Below are positions 1-8,307 of a DNA stretch of 64,000 nucleotides, piece by piece (the first letter of the stretch is position 1; each line of letters starts with the position of its first letter). Below the pieces are notes generated by a model. The model saw only the letters and a list, made by a program, of their open reading frames with translations. It did not search any database and was not told the DNA's origin. Source of the stretch: Paenibacillus xylanexedens (lineage in GTDB: Bacteria > Bacillota > Bacilli > Paenibacillales > Paenibacillaceae); the NCBI RefSeq assembly GCF_017874615.1, contig NZ_JAGIKV010000012.1, positions 124,001 through 188,000 of the forward strand, read 5' to 3'. A program made the position numbers and the translations under genes.

Positions 1-2
1 TG

Positions 3-593
3 CTTGCATTTGGATTAGGATATCCGCTCTCTACAGGTGAACACTCGATTCACATTAATAACGTCCAATTATATGAAGTGAATCCGAATGCAGATCAAGG
101 AGGGCAGCCTGCTCATGTTAATCTTATTCCTAATGGAGACTTCTCCAAAGGTAAGGAAGGTTGGTTTACCCACGCGGATGGTAATGCAGCGGACCTTGAG
201 ATGCAAGTCAACAATCAACAGCTTCAAGCCAAAATTGGTCATGCAGGACAGCATCCATGGGATCGTCAAGTCATCAATGAAGGATTTGGCATACAGCAAG
301 GTTTTAAATATAAATTAACGTTTAAAGCCAAAGCGGAGAAGTCCAGGAAATTGGGTTTGGGGATTGGATGGGTTGATGCAGCTGCCAACTATGAATGGCA
401 TGGTTTCTTTGGGGCACGAGTTGATTTGACTCCAGAAGAACAGGAGTTCACGTTTACATTTGATGCAACAGAAGCCAGTTATGCGAATACTCGAATTTCA
501 TTTGATCTGGGTAACATTGATGGTCTGCAAGATGGCAACACAACCGTCTCATTATCCGAGGTCAGCTTGATTAATCTGGGTCCTGCCAATTAG
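3..593 (+). CDS. C-terminal part of a secreted carbohydrate-binding protein (glycoside hydrolase tail)
   Basis: The reading frame is open from base 3, so the gene starts before the window. About 196 residues are visible. The first 25 read like the end of one beta-sandwich (HSIHINNVQLYEV). A second module of about 150 residues follows, opening with the NLIPNGDFSKG pattern typical of CBM4/9-type carbohydrate-binding domains and ending with a strand ending in NLGPAN. Such modules in tandem usually sit at the C-terminus of secreted glucanases, where they bind polysaccharide. The catalytic part is not visible, so the enzyme class is unknown. A strong terminator follows 25 bases after the stop. The family assignment rests on pattern recognition only. 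Confidence 0.8.
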   Translation, partial: LAFGLGYPLSTGEHSIHINNVQLYEVNPNADQGGQPAHVNLIPNGDFSKGKEGWFTHADGNAADLEMQVNNQQLQAKIGHAGQHPWDRQVINEGFGIQQGFKYKLTFKAKAEKSRKLGLGIGWVDAAANYEWHGFFGARVDLTPEEQEFTFTFDATEASYANTRISFDLGNIDGLQDGNTTVSLSEVSLINLGPAN

Positions 594-618
594 CTTTTGA
601 ATTCTCTATATAATGAAG

Positions 619-652
619 AATCCGATTCCGGTATATTGGAATCGGATTTTTT
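619..652 (+). terminator. Intrinsic terminator after the carbohydrate-binding protein
   Basis: An 11-bp perfect inverted repeat (AATCCGATTCC / GGAATCGGATT) with an 8-base loop runs straight into six T residues. Confidence 0.9.
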
Positions 653-744
653 GACAATCTTTCCATCTCTATTCTAAAAACGAATGAATACAAGATATAA
701 TGTCTGTATAGTTCGTAAATAACTGTGAACAAATCGTTAATTCA

Positions 745-773
745 TTGACATTGCATGTGATTTTAATTAGAAT
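745..773 (+). promoter_or_regulatory. Sigma-A-type promoter for the purine permease
   Basis: A consensus -35 TTGACA (745-750), a 17-bp spacer and a -10 TAGAAT (768-773). Transcription would start near 780, giving an untranslated leader of about 178 bases before the permease start codon. Confidence 0.6.
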
Positions 774-779
774 ACGAAA

Positions 780-957
780 TGGACTTCAGGTTGAAAACAG
801 ATATGAGTATCTTTATGTTTAGTTTAGAGCTTAGCTGTTGAATCTTTAAATCCTAACAACGAATATAGGAGCGACAATATTACAATCCTATATAAAGATT
901 AGGATTTTTTGTTTTTAGCTTTGGAGTATAATTTGAAAGTTGGAGGCTGGCTTTACC
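780..957 (+). promoter_or_regulatory. Structured 5' leader with terminator hairpin (possible attenuator)
   Basis: The leader can form an outer stem of nine pairs (AAATCCTAA 848-856 with TTAGGATTT 899-907, running into a T-tract) enclosing an inner hairpin ATATAGGA 863-870 / TCCTATAT 886-893. A competing smaller hairpin, AATCCTA / TAGGATT, starts at 884 and ends in the same T-run. Upstream, AACAG/CTGTT can close over a small AGATA/TATCT hairpin. A terminator inside the leader of a purine permease gene suggests transcription attenuation. The sequence does not match the conserved core of the classical purine riboswitch as I know it, so the ligand or factor is unknown. Confidence 0.5.
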
Positions 958-2256
958 ATGGACAAATGGTTCAAACTTAAAGAACGAGGCACGACCATCC
1001 CCACAGAAATTATCGCAGGGGTTACAACATTTTTCACAATGGTATACATAGTTATCGTAAACCCAGGAATACTCAGCAGCACAGGCATGGACTTTAACGG
1101 AGTATTCATAGCAACGGTACTGGCAAGTATCGTGGGAACTCTGATTATGGGAATATGGTCCAATTATCCAATCGTCATCGCGCCGGGTATGGGCCTGAAT
1201 GCATTCTTTGCCTATAGCGTAGTTGCCGGATATGGCGTATCTTGGCAGGTTGCACTGGGAGCTGTATTTATAGCAGGGATTCTGTTTATTATTTTATCAC
1301 TGACTTCATTCCGTTACATGTTGCTTGATGCAATTCCTGCTAGCTTAAAACATGCCATAACCGCAGGGATCGGATTGTTTATTACAACGGTAGGTTTGCA
1401 AAATGCCGGGATTATTGCCGATTCAGAATCGAATTTGATTACGATCGGGAACTTGGCTGAGCCGATGGCTTATCTGACCATTATCGGATTGATTATTACC
1501 GTTGTGCTGATGGCTTACAATGTGAAAGGTTACCTTTTCATCGGAATGGTGGTAACAGCGATACTTGCCTGGATCATGGGACTATTCCAAATGCCGGAAT
1601 CGATTGTATCCATGCCGCAAGGCCTCGCTTCAACGGCTTTGCAACTGGATCTGGCAGGGGTATTCTCGAATGGTTTATATACAATCATATTTACCTTCTT
1701 GTTGATCACACTGTTTGATACGACGGGCACGATGCTCGGCGTTGCTGAACAAGCAGGATTGCTTAAGGATGGTAAATTTCCACGTTCGCGTGGCGCATTA
1801 TTGGCAGATGCCGTAGGAACAACTAGTGGTGCTTTACTCGGAACAAGTCCAACATCGGCTTACATCGAGTCCAGCACAGGGGTAGCTGCAGGAGGAAGAA
1901 CGGGACTGACAGCGGTAACGGTAAGTGTGCTGCTTGCGCTGACCTTGTTCTTCACACCGATCGTAAGTGTAATATCAAGCATTCCGGCGATCACTTCTCC
2001 GGCACTGATCATTGTTGGATACTTTATGATTAACGTTATCAGCAAAATCAAATGGGATGATCTCGAAGAAGCATTTCCTGCTTTCCTGATTATCATCCTT
2101 ACTCCATTGACGCATAGTATTGCGACAGGCATCGGCGTAGGTTTCATCTTCTATCCGGTACTCAAGCTGCTTCGTGGAAAAGGTAAAGATGTTCATCCAA
2201 TCTTCTACATTTTTGCGGTATTGTTCTTCATTCAGCTTGTGTTCCTGGACCACTAA
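958..2256 (+). CDS. NCS2-family purine (guanine/hypoxanthine/adenine) permease
   Basis: 432-residue polytopic membrane protein of the AzgA/PbuG branch of the NCS2 nucleobase:cation symporters, which import purine bases for salvage. The N-terminus MDKWFKLKERGTTIPTEIIAG, the APGMGLNAFFAY motif and the later TSPTSAYIESSTGVAAGGRTG motif are hallmarks of this branch. The length is normal. The ATG at 958 is chosen because GGAGG (942-946) lies 11 bases upstream. A TTG further up would place this site inside the gene. It is monocistronic, between its own promoter and leader and a downstream terminator. The exact substrate cannot be read from the sequence. Confidence 0.93.
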   Translation: MDKWFKLKERGTTIPTEIIAGVTTFFTMVYIVIVNPGILSSTGMDFNGVFIATVLASIVGTLIMGIWSNYPIVIAPGMGLNAFFAYSVVAGYGVSWQVALGAVFIAGILFIILSLTSFRYMLLDAIPASLKHAITAGIGLFITTVGLQNAGIIADSESNLITIGNLAEPMAYLTIIGLIITVVLMAYNVKGYLFIGMVVTAILAWIMGLFQMPESIVSMPQGLASTALQLDLAGVFSNGLYTIIFTFLLITLFDTTGTMLGVAEQAGLLKDGKFPRSRGALLADAVGTTSGALLGTSPTSAYIESSTGVAAGGRTGLTAVTVSVLLALTLFFTPIVSVISSIPAITSPALIIVGYFMINVISKIKWDDLEEAFPAFLIIILTPLTHSIATGIGVGFIFYPVLKLLRGKGKDVHPIFYIFAVLFFIQLVFLDH

Positions 2257-2272
2257 AACTGTCTTATCCTAT

Positions 2273-2308
2273 GGAGAACTGCTCTCAACAAGCAGCTCTC
2301 TTTTTTTT
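2273..2308 (+). terminator. Intrinsic terminator after the purine permease
   Basis: A GAGAACTGCT / AGCAGCTCTC imperfect stem with a short loop, followed by eight or more T residues. Confidence 0.85.
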
Positions 2309-2421
2309 ACTTGTTCATACTCCGTTCATATTCCCGTCACGAAGGGGACATCTTTCATGGTTACACTATACCTATGTCGCAAGAGCGGCTCTACAGATAT
2401 AAAGGACAGGAGAAGATGGAT

Positions 2422-3399
2422 ATGGCAGAAGCAGTGGATGTAACAACAACGGGGACTAAGGGCCGTAAAAAACGGAACTTATGGTTGAAAATAATAGGTG
2501 GTATTGTCGGCGCGCTGGTGCTGTTCATGGGCATCACGTTTGTCGTTCATACAATCAGTAATGGGATCGAGAAAAAGAAAATTGAATCGTATGGTCAATA
2601 TGTTAATGTCGATGGAAAAAATATGAATGTGTCCATTCAAGGCAGCGGTGAACAAACGATTGTGCTACTACCTGGACAAGGAACAACGTCGCCAGTACTT
2701 GATTTCAAATTATTAATCGATGAATTGACGCCTGATTACAAAGTTGTGGCGATTGAGCCTTTCGGTTATGGGTTAAGCGACGAAACCGAGACGGAGAGAA
2801 CCACCGAGAATATTGTTAGTGAAATTCATGAAGCTGTACAGCAGCTCGGTATAGATCGTTATATTCTGATGGGGCATTCCATCACGGGATTGTACGCGGC
2901 GACTTATGTGAACACGTATCCGGATGAAGTCTCTGCTTTTGTCGGGATCGATAGCAGTGTTCCAAATCAACCTGGCATGGATGTTAAATTACCTTTGAAC
3001 CTAATGAAATTCCTTCAAAAATCGGGCTTAATGAGAGTACTCAACAAAGTGAGCGGTGATTCATATGCATCACTTGCATACGATGAGCATACCAAAGAAC
3101 AGATGAAGTTAATTTCAAATCAAGTCTCGACGAATCCGACTTTGATTGATGAACTTAAACACCTGGGTTCCAATTTCAAAAATGGAGAAAATCTCACTTA
3201 CCCTCGTGACCTGCCGATGCTCCTCTTCGTACAATCGAATAACGAGAATAATCCACAGTGGATTCCGCTGCATGAAGAACAAGTGAAACAATCGGATCAG
3301 GGCAAAATGATCCCAATGGAAGGTTCGCATTACCTGCATCATACGAAATACAAAGAAATCGCCGAGGAATTCAAATCTTATATGAAAGAAATACAATAG
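2422..3399 (+). CDS. Membrane-anchored alpha/beta hydrolase
   Basis: About 325 residues. A basic N-terminus (KGRKKRNLWLK) is followed by one transmembrane segment (around residues 23-43), then an alpha/beta-hydrolase domain that should lie outside the membrane. The nucleophile elbow is LMGHSITG, the oxyanion region is LLPGQGTTSP, and a candidate catalytic His is in GSHYLHH near the C-terminus. The ATG at 2422 has AGGAG nine bases upstream. The in-frame ATG at 2416 would leave only three bases. The frame is also open upstream to 2311. Family known: esterases, lipases, peptidases and haloperoxidase-like enzymes. The substrate is unknown. Confidence 0.85.
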   Translation: MAEAVDVTTTGTKGRKKRNLWLKIIGGIVGALVLFMGITFVVHTISNGIEKKKIESYGQYVNVDGKNMNVSIQGSGEQTIVLLPGQGTTSPVLDFKLLIDELTPDYKVVAIEPFGYGLSDETETERTTENIVSEIHEAVQQLGIDRYILMGHSITGLYAATYVNTYPDEVSAFVGIDSSVPNQPGMDVKLPLNLMKFLQKSGLMRVLNKVSGDSYASLAYDEHTKEQMKLISNQVSTNPTLIDELKHLGSNFKNGENLTYPRDLPMLLFVQSNNENNPQWIPLHEEQVKQSDQGKMIPMEGSHYLHHTKYKEIAEEFKSYMKEIQ

Positions 3400-3414
3400 T
3401 ATAATTGATCATTG

Positions 3415-3449
3415 AACTGCGGTCCCAAAATGGGTGCCGTGGTTTTTTG
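3415..3449 (+). terminator. Intrinsic terminator after the alpha/beta hydrolase
   Basis: A 13-pair stem with two G-T pairs and one bulge (AACTGCGG... / ...GCCGTGGTT) and an A-rich loop, running into six T residues. Confidence 0.75.
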
Positions 3450-3475
3450 TTATCAGGAGAGGTTAAAATAAAGAC

Positions 3476-3506
3476 TTGACCTTAGGTCAAACCTAAGGTT
3501 TATGCT
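3476..3506 (+). promoter_or_regulatory. MerR-type promoter with operator in a 19-bp spacer
   Basis: The -35 TTGACC (3476-3481) and -10 TATGCT (3501-3506) are 19 bp apart, the overlong spacing typical of MerR-activated promoters. Between and overlapping them lies a perfect 9-bp inverted repeat, ACCTTAGGT (3479-3487), CAA, ACCTAAGGT (3491-3499). This predicts autoregulation of the MerR operon that starts at 3532. Confidence 0.8.
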
Positions 3507-3531
3507 TGTATTGTGAAAAACAGCCAAGGCG

Positions 3532-4305
3532 GTGAAAAGGTTGAGTGATGAAATTACGATTAGCGAGCTGGCAAAGCTCATGAATGTCTCTGTACATCAA
3601 ATTCGATACTTCGAAGAAAAAGGGGTGCTCAACCCTGCTTATATAGCAGAAAACCAATACAGGATGTATGGGGTTGATGAAATCTACCGTCTATCTCATA
3701 TTTTGTTGCTTCGCAAAATGGGACTGTCTGTTCAAATGATCAAGGAATGTTTGAGTAATCTGACAACCGTTCAAATCACATCATTATTTCGCCAAGCGTT
3801 GGCAGACACGGAAGCAGCTATCACTCAGCTTCAGCAAACAAAGAACCTTATCAGCAAGTTGTTGCATGAGAAAGAGCATATTCCGCTTGAGGATCAAGTG
3901 ACTTATTATATTGTTACTCGTGAGGAGATTCACTTATCCCTGTGGTTCCATATGGAAGCGCAAGGGTACTTGCAAGCAAGGCAACTGACCCAACATAAAG
4001 GAAACATTCCCAATTTATTTGAAGCCGACATCCATTATGCGTACGATGAGACGGACACCGTAGGAATTTATACACAAAAGGAGGGAGCGAACGATTTAGT
4101 TTTGCCTAGAGGAAAATACCTTTCTCGTCATGTATATGTACACATTGAAGCTGAACTCAAAGAACATATCAACGAATTTTATGCTTATGCAGAACACCAG
4201 GGCTATCCGTATCACGGTCCACTTATTATGGTAGAGAAATCTTATTTATCTTTATTCACACCAGAAAAGCTTCATTATGAGCTATTGTTACAAATGATCG
4301 AGTAG
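3532..4305 (+). CDS. MerR-family transcriptional regulator with C-terminal effector-binding region
   Basis: 257 residues with a GTG start. Residues 8-75 form a MerR DNA-binding domain (ITISELAKLMNVSVHQIRYFEEKGVL, then YRMYGVDEIYRLSHILLLRKMGLS), followed by a coiled-coil dimerisation helix (about 80-125). The C-terminal 130 residues resemble the small-molecule-binding domain found in BmrR/TipA-like activators, which sense hydrophobic or cationic drugs. It heads an operon with the GNAT and hydrolase genes (12-base gap, then an 8-base overlap) and sits directly behind its own MerR-type promoter. The inducer is unknown. No clear metal-binding cysteines are seen, which argues against a metal sensor. 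Confidence 0.9.
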   Translation: MKRLSDEITISELAKLMNVSVHQIRYFEEKGVLNPAYIAENQYRMYGVDEIYRLSHILLLRKMGLSVQMIKECLSNLTTVQITSLFRQALADTEAAITQLQQTKNLISKLLHEKEHIPLEDQVTYYIVTREEIHLSLWFHMEAQGYLQARQLTQHKGNIPNLFEADIHYAYDETDTVGIYTQKEGANDLVLPRGKYLSRHVYVHIEAELKEHINEFYAYAEHQGYPYHGPLIMVEKSYLSLFTPEKLHYELLLQMIE

Positions 4306-4317
4306 GGGAGGCGCACA

Positions 4318-4962
4318 GTGACAACTTCCATTCAGATAGAACCCGTTTGTCCCCAGTTTCATCAAGCTGTTGCTGAACTCATGGCTTATGGTTTTGGACA
4401 CAAATTTCAAAAGATCACTTCATTGTCCATAACTGATCTGGCTTACGCATTTGAACAGTTTCTCAATCATCCGCCCATGGAACAAAGTACTCTTCGTGTC
4501 ATTGCTCGTGAAAATGAGGAGATTGTTGGCACCATGTGCTTGAAATGGAAGGAAGCAGATAACAGAGCAGCAATAACAAGCGTTCGTGCCAATCCTCATT
4601 GGTGGAGCCAGTGCAATAGGGTTGGCATGTGGAAACTGCTTCAGTTATTAACTGGTTTACATCTGCTGAAGCATACTCCTACATTAGGCGAATGTTATGT
4701 GGAAGATCTGGTTGTACATCCACAGCACCAAGGCAAGGGAATTGGTACGCAGTTGCTTCAATGGGCACAGAAATATATGTTGCAATGCAAATCAATGTCA
4801 TCTCTTAGCTTGCATGTGGCAAGTCAGAATCATCAAGCGATACAGTTATATGAACGCTATCAATTTCGCAAGCAGTATAGCACAAACAGCTTTCTGACTG
4901 GCCTGCTCTTAGGCGAAAATCAATGGCATTACATGATTTACAAAGGAGATAGTTATGTCTAA
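4318..4962 (+). CDS. GNAT-family N-acetyltransferase
   Basis: 214 residues with a GTG start behind a good GGGAGG site (4304-4309), which overlaps the stop codon of the MerR gene. The acetyl-CoA-binding motif VEDLVVHPQHQGKGIGTQLLQWA is canonical for GNAT motif A. A following SLSLHVASQNHQAIQLYERYQF stretch is the usual motif B. These enzymes move an acetyl group from acetyl-CoA to an amine on a drug, peptide or metabolite. As the second gene of a MerR-controlled operon, it may modify the compound the regulator senses, which is inference. Its 3' end overlaps the next gene by 8 bases. Confidence 0.9.
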   Translation: MTTSIQIEPVCPQFHQAVAELMAYGFGHKFQKITSLSITDLAYAFEQFLNHPPMEQSTLRVIARENEEIVGTMCLKWKEADNRAAITSVRANPHWWSQCNRVGMWKLLQLLTGLHLLKHTPTLGECYVEDLVVHPQHQGKGIGTQLLQWAQKYMLQCKSMSSLSLHVASQNHQAIQLYERYQFRKQYSTNSFLTGLLLGENQWHYMIYKGDSYV

Positions 4963-5971
4963 TTGGAACAAACGATACATCTCAGTTATTGTGGCAATCT
5001 TACTGATGGTTGGTGCAGGACTGTACATAGTCGATCAAAGTGATTTTGACATGGAGGAACAAACCATTGAAATTCAATCTCCACAAGGTAAGTTAACAGG
5101 TACGCTCACGTTACCCAGAAACCATTCAGGCAAGCTAGGTCTAGTACTGTTTATTCACGGTGACGGTCCGATAGACTCTACTCATGGTGAGGGATACAAA
5201 CCGTTGTGGGAGCGACTGGCATCGATCGGGTATGCATCCTTGTCGCTAGATAAACGGGGAATCGGGGGTTCAGAGGGAAACTGGCTAGATCAAAGCATGG
5301 ATGATCGTGTTGTGGAGGCACAGCAAGCTATTGCATGGGCGAAAGAACAATCCATCATTGATGATTCCAAAATAGGCGTATGGGGTGCCAGCCAAGCAGG
5401 CTGGGTGATTCCTAAGCTTGCTGGGAAAGAACATCTCGCCTTCAGTATCTTGGTATCACCAGCGATAAACTGGTTGGAACAGGGAGAATACAACACACGC
5501 AGCCAAATGGCGAAAGATGGTTATTCCACGGAGGAGATTCAAAATCAGGTCGATTATGAAAACCAGATTAAAGAGATTTTAAAGAAACATGGCACATATG
5601 AAGAGTACACCAAGATTGCTCGAGAGGATAATCTGATTTCCAAAGAACGCTGGAACTTCATAAAGAAAAATTTTGCTTCAGATGCCACGGCGGATTTGCA
5701 TCATTTCAAAACCCCTGTACTACTTCTGCTTGGAGAAGATGATGTAAATGTGGACATTGTTGATACAGAGCAAGCATACCGTAAAGGAATTCAGCCATCA
5801 TCCTTGCTTCATGTGAAAAACTTCTCTAATACAGAACATTCGATGTTACCAACCTCTATTGCAGGCTCGGAATGGAAACAATCACTACGATTTCTGTTTG
5901 CTCCGAGAAGCATTACAGTGGATGGGTATATGGATGAAATAGAACATATGTTGACCGCTTTTTCCTTATAA
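4955..5971 (+). CDS. Membrane-anchored alpha/beta hydrolase (acyl esterase type)
   Basis: 338 residues. Residues 8-25 form a signal anchor (YISVIVAILLMVGAGLYIV), and the rest is an alpha/beta-hydrolase domain on the outer face. The oxyanion segment is LFIHGDGPID, the nucleophile elbow is GVWGASQAGW, the likely acid is in LLLGEDDVNVD and the likely His in NTEHSMLP. The start overlaps the GNAT gene, implying translational coupling in the MerR operon. It resembles dienelactone-hydrolase/acyl-esterase-like proteins. The substrate is unknown. A second, distant hydrolase with a membrane anchor lies 1.5 kb upstream at 2422. Confidence 0.87.
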   Translation: MSNWNKRYISVIVAILLMVGAGLYIVDQSDFDMEEQTIEIQSPQGKLTGTLTLPRNHSGKLGLVLFIHGDGPIDSTHGEGYKPLWERLASIGYASLSLDKRGIGGSEGNWLDQSMDDRVVEAQQAIAWAKEQSIIDDSKIGVWGASQAGWVIPKLAGKEHLAFSILVSPAINWLEQGEYNTRSQMAKDGYSTEEIQNQVDYENQIKEILKKHGTYEEYTKIAREDNLISKERWNFIKKNFASDATADLHHFKTPVLLLLGEDDVNVDIVDTEQAYRKGIQPSSLLHVKNFSNTEHSMLPTSIAGSEWKQSLRFLFAPRSITVDGYMDEIEHMLTAFSL

Positions 5972-6031
5972 CAGAGGATTTACGATCTCTTCGTATCACC
6001 AGATAGATAATTGTCATTTCGAAATGAAAGA

Positions 6032-6065
6032 GCAGGGTCAGGGAGAGCCCTTATCCTGCCTTTTT
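6032..6065 (+). terminator. Intrinsic terminator of the MerR operon
   Basis: GCAGG..CAGGG pairs with CCCT...CCTGC, closing a 4-base loop, and T residues follow. It separates this operon from the convergent MATE gene. Confidence 0.75.
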
Positions 6066-6088
6066 GCATGTTATATGTTATATGTTAA

Positions 6089-7441
6089 CTACTGTGCCAA
6101 ATGTTCCAGATCCGGCTGCAATTTGGTCCGCAAAACATATAACATGATGGCCCCAACAAGAAACGCCACGGCATCCGCAATAACGAGCGACCAGATCACT
6201 CCATGAAAGCCATTCATTTGATTAGCGATATACAATACAGGAATTAGCGTAACTCCTTGAATTATGGACATAACAAACGCGGCGGTTCCTTGGGCTGTTG
6301 CTTGGAAGATCCCCATAAACAAAGAAGTCATTCCTGTAATAAACAAGGATAAAAAGGTTACATGAAGAATGTAGCTACCCATTTCAATTAATTGCGGGTC
6401 AGTCGTAAATAAACCAATCAAGTGGTCAGAGATTAGATAAACGATAACACCAAACAGGACGGCTAAGCCCAAAATAGCTTTGATCGTGAATCCAATCGTT
6501 TGTTTCATACGTAATTTGTTCGCTGTGAATGAGAAGGCAATCAACGGCACAACTCCCTCGCACAAGCCCATCAGAATAAATTCAGGGAATTGCAGTAAAC
6601 GTGATGAGATTCCATACCCCGCAACGGCCTGATCCCCATATTCAACAAGAAAAAGGTTAAGAATAAGCGACATTGCACCCAAGAAGACACTCATAACAAA
6701 GACGGGAACACCGATTTTGAACACATTGCTCAGGATGTCCTTGGTCACCTTGAACCATTTCAGGGAGACGGTTAAGAATTGACTCTTATAACTCATATGG
6801 TAAGCGTAAAATGCACTCGCAACCAAGTTGGAGATGACGGTAGCAGATGCAACGCCAATTACACCCCAATGGAAGACAAAAATGAATAGTGCATCGAGGA
6901 TAATATTTATAACAACACTGAGAATCATACCGGTCATAGAAGTCATTGCTGAACCTTCTGAGCGCACGATATTCTCCAGGGTGAAGAATAAGATGACGAA
7001 GGGTGAACCCATAAGCATAATCGTGACATACTCTTTCGTAAATCCGAAGGACTCTGGCGTTGCCCCCAGCCCATGAACGATTGGTTCAATCAGCAGGAGC
7101 CCAACGGCCATCACAATAATTCCGAGAACTAAACTACTGTAAAAGGCAAATGAAGATACATGCTTCAGATCATCTACTTTTTTCTCTCCCAGCAAACGGG
7201 AGATGAATGTACCGCTGCCTATACCAATTAAATTACCAAGGGCCATGATGACCGCGAATAAAGGTAAAGTTAATGCGAGTGCGGTTAACATTGCCGTATT
7301 ACCCAGTGTGCCAAGGAAATAAGCATTCAAGATGGAGTAAATAACACTCATTGACGTGCCTAGCATCATCGGGACAGCAAAGTGAGCTACGGCTTTGGCG
7401 ATCGGTGCTTTTTCAAAGTAATGGAGGTTTTCTGCATCCAT
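6089..7441 (-). CDS. MATE-family multidrug efflux transporter
   Basis: About 450 residues with twelve predicted membrane helices in two similar halves, as in NorM/DinF-type MATE exporters that use a Na+ or H+ gradient to expel drugs. The first helices (KAVAHFAVPMMLGTSMSVIYSILNAYFLG) and the GSGTFISRLLGEKK loop are typical. The ATG at 7441 is used. An in-frame GTG nine bases upstream (7450) is also possible, and neither has a strong ribosome binding site. It diverges from a TetR regulator across 136 bases that contain three operator-like sites, so it is probably that regulator's target. Confidence 0.9.
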   Translation of the reverse strand: MDAENLHYFEKAPIAKAVAHFAVPMMLGTSMSVIYSILNAYFLGTLGNTAMLTALALTLPLFAVIMALGNLIGIGSGTFISRLLGEKKVDDLKHVSSFAFYSSLVLGIIVMAVGLLLIEPIVHGLGATPESFGFTKEYVTIMLMGSPFVILFFTLENIVRSEGSAMTSMTGMILSVVINIILDALFIFVFHWGVIGVASATVISNLVASAFYAYHMSYKSQFLTVSLKWFKVTKDILSNVFKIGVPVFVMSVFLGAMSLILNLFLVEYGDQAVAGYGISSRLLQFPEFILMGLCEGVVPLIAFSFTANKLRMKQTIGFTIKAILGLAVLFGVIVYLISDHLIGLFTTDPQLIEMGSYILHVTFLSLFITGMTSLFMGIFQATAQGTAAFVMSIIQGVTLIPVLYIANQMNGFHGVIWSLVIADAVAFLVGAIMLYVLRTKLQPDLEHLAQ

Positions 7442-7473
7442 GTGGGTCACTACTTTCTTCGTTAATATTGATC

Positions 7474-7494
7474 CAATCTAACACCGTTAGATTG
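7474..7494. promoter_or_regulatory. Operator-like palindrome O1 between MATE and TetR genes
   Basis: A perfect 9-bp inverted repeat with a 3-bp centre: CAATCTAAC, ACC, GTTAGATTG. It lies close to the MATE start codon, where a bound repressor would block expression. Confidence 0.7.
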
Positions 7495-7497
7495 AAC

Positions 7498-7512
7498 CTT
7501 ACAGTGTTAGAT
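7498..7512. promoter_or_regulatory. Operator-like site O2
   Basis: CTTACAGTGTTAGAT. It shares the GTTAGAT half with O1 and differs at a single base from O3. Confidence 0.6.
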
Positions 7513-7546
7513 GTTATCATGAACTTATGAACCTGTAAAGCGTAAA

Positions 7547-7561
7547 CTTACACTGTTAGAT
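7547..7561. promoter_or_regulatory. Operator-like site O3 near the TetR start
   Basis: CTTACACTGTTAGAT, 14 of 15 bases identical to O2 and in the same orientation, 17 bases before the TetR start codon. It fits autorepression. Confidence 0.6.
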
Positions 7562-7577
7562 AAAAGGGCGGATACTG

Positions 7578-8261
7578 ATGAAAAAACAACAGCCTCAGAT
7601 TTCGGAAGATAAGATTTTGGGAATTTCGTGGGAGCTTCTCGGGGAAGAGGGCATCGAGAAATTCAGCATGAGACGCTTGGCAGACAAGTTGGGGATTCAG
7701 GCTCCATCGCTATACTGGTACTTCAAGAGCAAGCAGACGCTCTACCAGCGTCTGGCCAACCAGATATCGAAAATTATTCTGGACGAGTTTCATACTGAAG
7801 GGGACTGGAAGGAGCAGATGGAGGGGCTTGCGGTGACGGTACGGAGTGTGCTCAGCAGATACCCGTGCTCCACACAGCTCATGATGATGACGTTGCCCCA
7901 TGAACCGGACATGATCCGCTTCACCAACCGCATGTTGCTCTGCATGGAATCAACACCGCTAGAGCAAGAGCAGAAATTACAGGCCGTTCTTACACTGGTC
8001 AACTATGTATTCTATTTCGTACTCGACGATTATCAGCATCAGCGCAATATCTCTGCTGTTATTAAGGACCAGGAAGCACTTCAGGGTGAAGAGATGATAC
8101 ATCTTCTGGATTCTATGAGTGAGAAGGAAGCTGGACTTTTCAGCAGGATGTACAAGAATGGTCTGTTTGAGGTGATGGGAACCGACGGAGCTTTCGAGTT
8201 CGGCTTGAAGCTTATTTTGCTCGGAATCGAACAAGTCATAAAGAAACCCACCGAGAATTAA
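7578..8261 (+). CDS. TetR-family repressor (TetR class, TetR_C_1-like)
   Basis: 227 residues. The N-terminal helix-turn-helix (SMRRLADKLGIQAPSLYWYFKSKQTLYQRLA) is very close to the tetracycline repressor type. The rest is an all-helical ligand and dimerisation domain of normal length. The ATG follows a GGGCGG site. It is divergent from the MATE pump, with three shared operator-like sites, so a drug-responsive repressor of the pump and of itself is the natural reading. The ligand is unknown. Confidence 0.92.
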   Translation: MKKQQPQISEDKILGISWELLGEEGIEKFSMRRLADKLGIQAPSLYWYFKSKQTLYQRLANQISKIILDEFHTEGDWKEQMEGLAVTVRSVLSRYPCSTQLMMMTLPHEPDMIRFTNRMLLCMESTPLEQEQKLQAVLTLVNYVFYFVLDDYQHQRNISAVIKDQEALQGEEMIHLLDSMSEKEAGLFSRMYKNGLFEVMGTDGAFEFGLKLILLGIEQVIKKPTEN

Positions 8262-8280
8262 ACTCCGGTGGGTTTCTTCT
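8244..8280 (+). terminator. Intrinsic terminator overlapping the end of the TetR gene
   Basis: A perfect 10-bp stem AAACCCACCG / CGGTGGGTTT. The TetR stop codon lies inside the 12-base loop. Confidence 0.85.
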
Positions 8281-8307
8281 TATACTAACGTTAATCCCTT
8301 TATCAGT

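Noticed and set aside
780-910. Classical purine riboswitch before the NCS2 permease
   Set aside because: Hairpins and a terminator are present, but the conserved junction and loop-loop bases of the purine aptamer could not be found.
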